This document shows, one piece after another, positions 1 through 8,225 of a DNA stretch of 64,000 nucleotides. Every line of letters begins with the position of its first letter. The first letter of the stretch is position 1. This stretch comes from Ceratopteris richardii (Eukaryota; Streptophyta; Polypodiopsida; Polypodiales; Pteridaceae): the NCBI GenBank assembly GCA_020310875.1, contig CM035407.1, positions 73,510,721 to 73,574,720 of the forward strand, written 5' to 3'. A program made the translations under genes and the position numbers. The notes beneath the pieces are model-generated. The model saw only the letters and a program-made list of their open reading frames with translations. It was not told the origin of the DNA and searched no databases.

Positions 1-866
1 TCTATGTACCAAAATCATGATTCATAACTACCTTAGAGCATCTTCCAAACATAGAATCATCATCTATAGGTAGTCTAAACACTTTTGAGATTATTGCTTC
101 AATTAACTAGAATGTACCATATGGTTTTCCTTCATCTACTTGGACCTTATGGATTATTGACCCCCACCCCTCTCCCATCTTTCGAATGATCCCATGGAAA
201 ACACATAAAGTTGAATAAGTTGATATATTGCTACCATTTCACTATTTGCATATTATCTTTTCCAATATCATGAATAAATGATAAATAAATAATGTATATG
301 GTATGGACTAATTACCACTTCATCATCAAAGGTTTTAGGACTATTACTGTGAAAGTTTTCCATCACTAGTGTTACTCAATTCCTAGAGGAATGCTATATG
401 GCTTCTTGCTAAAGCTTTCGCATAGTAAAAATAAGTGGTGAATCATTCTCAAGTAATGGATTATCATAAAAATTCTAGTGGCAAGCGATCATCTAGTAAA
501 ATAAATGTATTCACTATTACTTGATACGAGTTCCAACTATAGAAAAAACCATGAAAGAAACTCTTGGGTAACTAAATACAAATAAAACAAGTATCTCTAA
601 GTGAATTGATTACTTTGATTTTGGCTTTGTGCTACAATGGATATGAGTCACTTCATTGCAAACTTGTATTATGATTTGACAACTCCAAGTCATGTGAATG
701 AGTTCTTGTATGGATTGATGATTACTAAAATCTAAGGACTGAATATGAATATGATTTACATGATATCACTAAACTCCATTAAACATATTAGTAGTAAGTA
801 CTTGCACTTTAATTAGTAGCAAATTTCTTAAAATTAAATATCCTTCCAAAAATCCCACCTCTATTA
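1..866. other. unrecognised AT-rich sequence
   Basis: I found no coding pattern, RNA gene or repeat boundary in this stretch on either strand. It is AT-rich with one short C-rich patch near 160-180. It is probably decayed repeat DNA, judging only from its neighbours. Confidence 0.4.
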
Positions 867-1446
867 TGTTGGAACATCAAGCTTACACTATGTTTGGGGT
901 GGATTTGATCTACATCAAAAGCTATCGTTTGGATTACGTCGAAAGAATATCTGAGGGAGAGTTCTTTTACTTCTGATCATTTATTGTATTTTTTAAAAAG
1001 ATTTTTCATCGATCTTTTACCGTTGTAAAAGCCTTGAGCTTTACACATGTAAAATTAGAAAGAGAGAGCCCGAATTCCACGAATTTGTGGTGGTTGCGTT
1101 CCATTCAATCAATCAATCAATCACCTAAAAGTAGATCAAACTAGATCTTCACTTTTCCTAGATTGTAGGAAAGTGAATTGATTCCCTCCAACAACTCTTA
1201 CTAACTTCATTTGAATCCAAACTCCACTTGTAGAAGTTGTGGATCACTTCTAAAGTCTATATAAAGACTTCAAAACACTTGTACGATATATGGAAGCAAT
1301 ATATATACACTTGTGACCATCATTTTCTTGCTCCTTCATTTTTTTGCATCATCTTCTTCGTCAACAATAAGCTTGCAAAGACTTCTACTCTCTCTATAGA
1401 GTTCCAAATTGGATGAGAGATGGTTCATTGGAAAGCCAGTAGTCTC
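867..1446 (+). repeat. LTR of element M, left copy (partial)
   Basis: It matches 1717-2290 over its whole length, starting TGTTGGAACATC. A TATA-like TATATAAAG lies at 1258-1266, with the equivalent at 2108-2116 in the other copy. The LTR extends further in the second copy, so this one is partial. Confidence 0.8.
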
Positions 1447-1716
1447 TAGTTGAGAAAATTGAAAACATTAAAGAATATCAAAGATTGTTAGGTAGTTGGA
1501 TATATGATACTCATACAAGGGCAAACATCTCATATAGTGCGGAAGTGCTAAGCCAATTCATGCACTCACCAAGAAGACCACACATGGATGTAGCTAAGAG
1601 AGTACTTAAGTATCTCAAAGGTACAATCAATGAAGCATTTCTAGATTCAAAGCTATGGTAGGTATTCAACCTATTAGAGAATGAAGACTCAAGCATACCT
1701 CAACTTGAGGGGGATC

Positions 1717-2733
1717 TGTTGGAACATCAAGCTTACACTGTGCTTGAGGTGGATTTGATCTACATCAAAAGCTATCGCTTGGATTACATTGAAAGAATAT
1801 CCATTGGAGAGTTCTTTTACTTATGCTCATTTATTGTATTTTTTAAAAGGATTTTTCATGTATCTTTTACTATTGTAAAAGCCTTGAGCTTTACACATGT
1901 AAAAGTAGAAAGAGAGTGCCCAAATTCCACGAATTTGTGGTGGTTGAGTTGCATTCATTCAATCAATCAATCGCCTAGAAGTAGATCAAACTAGATCTTC
2001 ACTTTTCCTAGATTGTAGGAAAGTGAATTGATTCCCTCCAACAAATCTTACCGCCTTCATTTGAATTCAAAATCCACTTGTAGAAGTCTTGGATCACTTC
2101 TAGAGTCTATATAAAGACTTCAAAACACTTGTACAATATATGGAAGCAATATACATACACTTGTGACCATCATTGTCTTTCACCTTCATTTTTTTGCATC
2201 ATCGTCTTCGCCAAGAGTAAGCTTCCAGAGGCTACTGTTGCTCTCTAAAGAGCTCCAAATTGGATGGGAGATGGCTCATTGGAAAGATATTAGTGTCTTG
2301 TGTATGCCTGTACAATTTCAAAGCATTGGCTATTGTAGATTTGGAGAAATCGTAGTATTTCTGTCTCCAATTCAATCTTTCCATATTCCTAAAAAATAGG
2401 AGGTACCGTCGTTGAGTATCTGATTCATTCCAATAGCATATTTTTCTAATTGTAATCATGCTACTTGCTATGATCATTTCAAGTTCATTGTCTCATCCAA
2501 AGATAGTAAGTTTTTGGAGCTAGTCGATGTGCAAACCTATCTGTTTCGTGTCGACTCCTTCTCCTTAATGCTCCAAAGTACATAGTGCATTTTATGGCAC
2601 TTACCTCATGCCTATAAGGTCTGTTTGAGTCTTCATAAGCTCAAGGGCTAGTCTTGAGCCAGTTGGCTAGATCAAAACTCGTCGCTTTGCAACTCACTTT
2701 TCTACCTCCTACAAGCTTCTCCAAGTTCTTTCA
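1717..2733 (+). repeat. LTR of element M, right copy (about 1.0 kb)
   Basis: It starts TGTTGG after a G-rich tract. The end near 2733 (TTCTTTCA) is set by comparison with the inverted copy at 62979-63772, where similarity stops at the same point. A TATA-like box is at 2108-2116. Confidence 0.75.
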
Positions 2734-3229
2734 TATTATTGTGAAAAATTGCTTTGCATAATACAACACTTTATGGAACTAGAAGTCATGCCTTGTAGTA
2801 AGAAATTGATTTAAAATAATCAACTTCAATGCAGTAAATAACTGATTTGTGGTAACCAAGTGCTTTGCAATAAATTTCAAGAATGAAGCATATTTTTAGC
2901 ATGTAACCTTTCAAGTAAAATCATTTAGAAGTTTTGGAAAATTTCTTCCTTCATTAACCTAGAGCAAACATGTTGAATGTTGCACATGTTCAACAATCTA
3001 AAATGGCAGTATATACAACCATTCTAAATTATACAACAACAACCTTTCATTTTTTCTTGGAAAATCGTTTGCTTTATATTTCTTGATATCCATGTGTCTA
3101 TTCTTTTTTGAACTTCCTCTACTATATAGACTGCATATAACCTTTCCCCTTATAGCTGTAGTAACTGCATGTGCCTCTCCTCCTCTATAGATATTTTTCC
3201 AAATCCATATTGAAGAGCTACATCCAAGA
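2734..3229. other. spacer, possibly decayed gypsy DNA
   Basis: Most of this stretch shows nothing recognisable. The right part (about 3000-3229) may continue the minus-strand gypsy integrase relic that follows, but the match is too weak to call. Confidence 0.3.
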
Positions 3230-3460
3230 TTCAAATTGAGAATTCCATAAGAACTACAACTTCAAGACATCAATCATCTTAAAAGGTGTCATGCATGTTC
3301 CATTTTTTTAAGTTTTCCATAAAGTTCAATCCAACATTCAACTGAGTCCTCCTTTGCTTTTCACTAATATCTCTCAAAAGTATTGATCAAATTTCTTTTG
3401 GGTGATTCAGCTTGCCCATTGGCCAAGGCATAATAAGTGATTGAGGTTTTTTGAAAACTC
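3230..3460 (-). mobile_element. Ty3/gypsy integrase relic
   Basis: Read on the minus strand, about 3440-3370 gives YYALANGQAESPK, matching the plant gypsy integrase core signature (Y-P-Q-x-N-G-Q-x-E). Further along, near 3290-3230, comes a TPFK...FLW pattern like the integrase C-terminal TPF-L-V-Y...P-E-F stretch. No LTR or other domain was found with it. It is broken and old, and abuts the left edge of element X. Confidence 0.55.
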
Positions 3461-3496
3461 CACATTCTTGTTCTTTTGTGAAATGTCTAGCAGCTT

Positions 3497-3813
3497 CTAA
3501 TTTTTAACTAGGCCAGACACTAGGTCTGGACAGGGCCAAAACTAGTCAAAAAACTATAAAAAGAGCTAGAGAGCTCATTTTTGGGGTTAGCTTGTTAGAG
3601 AATAGAGCTTTTGTATGATAACTCTTTTGCAATCAAAGCTTTCCATTGTTCCTCTCTTTGATCTTACCTTATGCGCGTGTGTGTGTATGTGTGTGCATGT
3701 TTGTGTGCTTTCACTCATGCACTTGTGCCTTCACTTGCTCGTGGTCTTCATACCCATCCTCACGTCTCCGCGGATTGACAAGTAAAGGAGGTGGTGCTTA
3801 TGCTTGAGCTACA
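3497..3813 (+). repeat. 5' LTR of element X (partial)
   Basis: It is closely similar to 7907-8225, including a CTATAAAAAG box (3554-3563), a GT-rich run (about 3675-3705) and the LTR end GAGCTACA. The outer part present in the 3' copy is not seen here; a gypsy integrase relic lies there instead. Confidence 0.8.
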
Positions 3814-3821
3814 CCAAATTT

Positions 3822-3838
3822 TGGCGCCGTTGCCGGGG
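3822..3838 (+). other. primer-binding site, tRNA-Asp type
   Basis: TGGCGCCGTTGCCGGGG lies 8 bases after the LTR end. It is the reverse complement of the 3' end (including CCA) of plant tRNA-Asp(GUC) as I recall it. Copia elements elsewhere in the window use the initiator-Met type TGGTATCAGAGC instead. Confidence 0.8.
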
Positions 3839-4099
3839 AGAGAGCTTCGAGGACGAGCGTTGTGATGGTAAGATCGTAGATTTGTGACGTTGGAAGGTAA
3901 AAAAATTGTCATTTTTGTTCATTTTCTGATTTTTCTTCTTCATCTTCTTCATCATCATCATCTCCACCTTCTTCCATCTTCTTCTTCATAGAAATTTCTT
4001 GTTTTTTAGTGCATTTTCACCATTTTCATACCATTTTTCATGCATTATTGTGTGGGAAGGAGTTAGGAAGTGCAAGCTCGGCGCTCAAAAATTCGAAGT

Positions 4100-4940
4100 T
4101 CCCGCCAAAAAATGCGATTTTGTGATGAAAATCGCGATTCTGTGAAAATTCAAATTTTTTTGAAAATCATGATTTTCTGTTTCCCGCCTAAAAGCTTGCT
4201 GAAAGAATCATGATTCTGTGGTCATTCTCAGAATTGTGATTCTGTGGTTGTGCTCAAAATCGCGATTCTCACAAATCACGATTTTCAGCCAAAAATACGA
4301 TTCTGTGAGAACACGATTCTCTAAAACACGATTTTGTGAAAACACGATTCTCTAAGACAAAATCGCGATTTTCATGTCAAAAAACAAATTCTGTGAACCC
4401 CGATTCTGTGAAAACACGATTCTCTGAGACAAAATCGTGATTCTCTAAAACACGATTCTGTGCTCAAAATCGCGATTTTCAAAAAACACGATTCTGTGCT
4501 TGTACTCAAAATCGCGATTCTCTAAATTTTGAAAACCACGATTCTCTAAGACAAAATCGCAATTCTCTAGAACACGATTCTCTAAAACACGATTTTGTGA
4601 AAACACGATTTTGTGAATCACGATCCTGTGAACCACGATTCTCTGAAACACAATTCTGTGCTCAAAATCGCAATTTCCAAAAACACGATTCTGTGAAAAC
4701 ATGATTTTGTGAAAACACGATTTTGTGAATCACGAACTTGTGAACCACGATTTTGTGAACCACGATTCTCTGAAACATGATTCTGTGCTCAAAATCGTGA
4801 TTTTCAAAAACACGATTTTGTGCTCAAAATCGCGATTCTTTGACTTCACAGCATCACAATTCTCTAATTTCACACAATCGCGATTCTCTGATTTCACACA
4901 ATCGCGATTCCCTGATTTCACAAAATCGCGATTTTCTCCA
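4100..4940. repeat. degenerate tandem array built on AATCGCGATT
   Basis: This is a dense array of short units made of ACACGATTCTGTGAA-like and AAAATCGCGATT-like blocks, many of them self-complementary around TCGCGA. Versions with CG, TG and CA at the same places alternate (AATCGCGATT, AATCGTGATT, AATCACGATT, AATCATGATT). Several frames stay open on both strands only because the units are low-complexity. I do not regard it as coding. Confidence 0.8.
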
Positions 4941-5287
4941 AAAGGTCCTGTTTGCCTATTTTGACCCCCAAGAGCCTGATTTGAGATAACGTTTTCATCC
5001 AAAGTCCATTTTTTGAGCTCTATAGCTCGTTGGAAAGCTCGTTTCGAATCCTACACGGCCTCAACTATTTTTTATAAGAATAATGCGTTGATTTTCAGAT
5101 AGGATATTTTGAAGTTGACCCTCCGGTGGGACCAAGAACCCAAGGGGACTCCAAAGGATTTTGAACCATACCAAGGGGGAATTTTGGACTCATAACCAAA
5201 GCTTATGAACCTGAGATCTGGTAGACATCTAGGCAAGGATAGACAAAGCATTAGATCTTCTGAGTCTAGTGTCAACCATATGTTCCA

Positions 5288-6277
5288 ATGAAAGTCAAAG
5301 CGCTAGTGTGTCAAGATGAGAACCTTACAGAACCACTTGTCTTGGGTCAAGATTGGATCTATGACCATGTAGTTAACTTAAACCTAAGAAGTCAAATTCT
5401 TCAAGTTTGGGTACATGAACAATGCATTACATTAGAATTAGAGAACTGTATGCTCACAGATCATGGCACCAGACACTCTCTTAGTTCTTCTAAGACTAAT
5501 CATATGGAAGAAGATGTTGTATGTGTCAAAATCTCTATGATGCAGAAGGAGTCAATCGTGGAAGACCAAGTTCAAAGGCAGGTGGATCTTTCTTCTTCTC
5601 CAAAGAATCAAGTAGCCACAATAGTGAGTCCACCATACAAGCAAACACAACCGTTCACGACAACTACTACATCAAATAGAAAGACACCATTCGATAAGAA
5701 AGCAGTTCCGAGCATGAAGCAGATCTGGGTACGCAAAGGAGAGCAACCACCAGCCTTGCCCCCACAAATCCCATCCAGACAAGCGAACCAGGCCAGAAGA
5801 CGAAGGAAGCAGCTCGGACAAGCTCAATCACAAGGTATCCAACAAGTTTGGGTGCCTAAGAAATTAGCTACAGCTCAACAAGGGCGATTATAGATGTGGG
5901 TACCTAAGAAGCTCTTACATCCACAACAACCTATGTTCTCCCACATGCAAAAGGTCTCAACAAAGAAGCAAAAAAGAGAAAAGGTTAAGAACCACGTACA
6001 GAGACCAAAGGAAGATCAAATCAGGTCTTCAACATTAGTAGGAAGACATGCAAAAAGGATATGGGTTTGGAAGCCAAAAGTACAAGTAGCCTCCACTGAA
6101 CCAAAGCGCCAACCACACTGGATACTACAGTTCAGAAAGCATCCAAAGAGGAAGACGCCTGAAGTGACCTCTATAGTGCCAAATGATGTTCTAAAATGGA
6201 CTGCAATAAGGAGGATTACGTCAGCTCGAGACTCAATCGATACCTCCACCAAGGTCGGCATCAACCTCCGCAAATAA
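5288..6277 (+). pseudogene. retropepsin-like relic followed by WV(P/R)K repeats in element X
   Basis: The first 50 residues contain PLVLGQDWIYDH followed by a hydrophobic strand. This resembles the C-terminal part of a retroviral-type aspartic protease (L-L-G-R-D-W in plant Ty3/gypsy proteases); the catalytic D-S/T-G part is not seen. The rest is basic and Q/P-rich and holds four copies of an (I/V/M)WV-x-K motif near 5725, 5855, 5895 and 6060. WVPK-type motifs occur in linkers of some plant retroelement polyproteins; their role is unknown to me. It belongs to element X, is incomplete, and should be treated as a relic. Confidence 0.5.
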
Positions 6278-6501
6278 CATCGAAAGCCTCGACGAGTGAC
6301 AACCATGTTTTTCTTGCACAACCCTGTCTTTTGCACCCTTCAGGGCATGCACTTCCAAAGTATGCATTGATATAGGGCCCTATTACATGGCCGTGCATAG
6401 ACACATTTGAGAATCCCAGGCACAAGAGCACATGGACACAGGTCAACTAGTTTTACTGATACTAACGTCTATCTTCTTGTTTTGTGACATTGTTCCTCTA
6501 T

Positions 6502-6548
6502 AAAAAAAAAAAAAAAAGAAAGAAAGAAAGAAGAAAAGCGAGAGAGAG
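6502..6548 (+). repeat. A-rich and (GAAA)n microsatellite
   Basis: A run of As passes into GAAA repeats and then a short GA run. A poly-A run inside an LTR element may mark a separate insertion or an RNA-derived segment, but nothing else here supports that. Confidence 0.8.
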
Positions 6549-6812
6549 CTTGTTCCCAGGTTGGGCTTATGAAACATGAATGAGTCATGCTTAGTTGAAG
6601 CTGGAATTGTTGATTACTAGGCATTAATTGGGATAGAAGTGCGTCTCGGCTAGCAGATGATATTATTGCTGCCTTATCTGGTAGATGGCAAGCACTTGGC
6701 ATGAACATGGCATCTACAACTATGATTTTCTCTTACCATGGTAGGAATGAAGAGCTTGAAGGTCCGCAACTTAAGTGATTCTTAACTACTTCATGTACGA
6801 GAGCATCCAAGG

Positions 6813-6978
6813 AGATATCTGCAAAGGGTGGTTCTGGAGGAGAAGACTCCTGCGTATGGTGAGCTAAAGAGAATATGTGAAACTAATCTTGGTGTAGTTA
6901 CCCAATGTTGTTTGCCAAGGAATATAAAGAAATTCAATTCTCAGTATTTGGCAAATGTTGCTTTGAAAAGAGGAGAGA
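6813..6978 (+). pseudogene. AGO: captured ARGONAUTE fragment (MID/PIWI junction)
   Basis: The plus-strand frame through 6828 reads [18 protein letters not shown], then [18 protein letters not shown], then [11 protein letters not shown]. This is the strongly conserved end of the MID domain and start of PIWI in plant Argonautes, close to the AGO1/5/10 type (YGDLKRICET-LGIVSQCC and [11 protein letters not shown] are family patterns I know). Argonautes bind the 5' phosphate of the guide RNA here. In human AGO2 the residues are Y529, K533, Q545 and K570; Y, K and Q occur here at the same spacing, while the fourth falls just past the point where similarity ends. No further Argonaute sequence was found on either side. 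About 55 of roughly 900-1,000 residues are present, so it cannot make an Argonaute. It lies sense to element X, so an X transcript would contain it. Confidence 0.85.
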
Positions 6979-7615
6979 GGATCAACCACTCAAAAGATCT
7001 CATCAATGGACCATCAACATGGACATTCATCAACAATGTTCCATCCCAAAGGCCGAGTGTACAACACGAAGAGATGAACATCGATCGACCTTCTCCATGG
7101 TAAGTATCTTTACTCTGGAAACACCATAACCATGATAGCTTAGGAAACCTCTTCGTCGGCATACCCTTGAGCACTTAGCTCAAGACCCCAATTTTTGCAC
7201 CATACTTCTTCCAATGCATTTTCCACGTAAGCATGCATAGGGCTACATTACAAGGCCATGCACAAGGCACATATTTTCCTCAACCCATGCACGAACACAC
7301 TTACCCATCATTCGTTATGCGTTATGAGTACTTGGCATGACTACTATGACCATCAATTTTGGAAGATCTAGAGGACATCAACGGAGACTCACAATGACAC
7401 AATCGTGTTGGCATTTAATGACGAAGCACATACCAAAGGACTACAAATGAAAAGACTCGTAGTGACAAATGAAGAACCCGACAACCAACCCTGCTACAAT
7501 TGGAAGAGCGACGGCTCCAGTTCCTGCCGAATGGACACTACCTCTCGAAGCACTACCTGGAACAACCATTACAACAAGGGTCTATCAAGGACGACAGACT
7601 CGAGAGGGGGGGGAG
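6979..7615 (+). other. 3' interior of element X, no recognised gene
   Basis: An open frame continues for about 40 residues past the Argonaute match with no family I recognise, then reaches a good 5' splice-site-like GGTAAGTAT at 7099-7107. Farther on, 7195-7310 loosely repeats 6340-6440 (shared GCATGCA, AGGGC, TTACA and GGCC-TGCA blocks). A polypurine tract, GAGAGGGGGGGGAG, lies at 7602-7615. Confidence 0.4.
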
Positions 7616-8225
7616 TGTTGGAACTCAAGGTCAAGCATAAAACATGGAAGCACATCAAAGAAGTGGACATAGAAGAAGAGAGAGCAAGTAGGGAGCTCCA
7701 AGAAGTGTATGTCAAATTTTTAGAAGAATCCCCTACAAAAATAGTGATTTTCATCACTAAAAACCATTGTAAATGCCATTTTCTATTTTTTTAAACTCCA
7801 TTTTGTTCAAGCCGAGGAGTCCTTGAGCTTGAGAAGTATTAGAACTATCATCCTACCAATTTTCATAATTTTTAGACTTCTTTTGAGCCCTCAAATAAGC
7901 CCTGGAACCTAATTTTTAATTAGGCCGGACACTAGGTCTGGAGAGGGCCAAAACTAGTCAAAAAACTATAAAAAGAGCTAGAGAGCTCATTTTTGGGGTT
8001 AGCTTGTTAGAGAATAGAGCTTTTGTATGAGAACTCTTTTGCAATCAAAGCTTTCCATTGTTCCTCTCTTTGATCTTACCTTGTGCGTGCGTGTGTGTAT
8101 GTGTGTGCATGTTTGTGTGCTTTCACTCATGCACTTGTGCCTTCACTTGCTCGTGGTCTTCATACCGGTCCTCACATCTCCGCGGATTGACAAGTAAAGG
8201 AGGTGGTGCTTATGCTTGAGCTACA
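7616..8225 (+). repeat. 3' LTR of element X
   Basis: It starts TGTTGGAACTC right after the polypurine tract and ends GAGCTACA. It carries a CTATAAAAAG box at 7966-7975 and a GT-rich run near 8085-8120. Its last 320 bases match the 5' copy. Confidence 0.85.

Larger units (their letters stand above)
867..2733 (+). mobile_element. Ty1/copia remnant (element M) with two LTR copies
   Basis: Two direct copies of a TGTTGGAACATC-starting repeat lie at 867-1446 and 1717-2733. Between them is a short stretch coding for the end of a copia reverse transcriptase and the approach to RNase H (about 1450-1640; pattern VLSQFMHSPRRPHMDVAKRVLKYLKG). A purine-rich tract (1704-1716) sits directly before the second LTR, as expected for a copia 3' LTR. 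The encoded piece resembles element D at 21.9-22.1 kb, so the two are probably related. Only a small part of the internal region is present, so the element is broken. LTR divergence is visible throughout, so it is not recent. Confidence 0.8.
3497..8225 (+). mobile_element. non-autonomous LTR element X carrying a host gene fragment
   Basis: Similar LTR sequence lies at 3497-3813 (partial) and 7616-8225 (610 bp). A primer-binding site TGGCGCCGTTGCCGGGG at 3822-3838 is complementary to the 3' end of plant tRNA-Asp(GUC), and a polypurine tract lies at 7601-7615. The roughly 3.8-kb interior shows no reverse transcriptase or integrase. It holds a CG-rich tandem array (about 4100-4940), a retropepsin-like relic (about 5290-5440), WV(P/R)K repeats (about 5700-6080) and an ARGONAUTE fragment (about 6813-6978). 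The layout fits a large retrotransposon derivative mobilised by a gypsy-type partner. It sits at the start of the gag of copia A. It is broken, of moderate age. Confidence 0.75.

Noticed and set aside
4445-5002. Reading frames across the AATCGCGATT array as a repetitive protein gene
   Set aside because: Frames are open on both strands at once and give only low-complexity repeats, as expected from the array itself.
6550-6812. Possible further Argonaute sequence upstream of the captured fragment
   Set aside because: I read all three plus frames against the known MID domain pattern and found no convincing match before about 6813.
7405-7794. Protein gene running into the 3' LTR of X
   Set aside because: The frame crosses the polypurine tract and LTR boundary and has no recognisable family.
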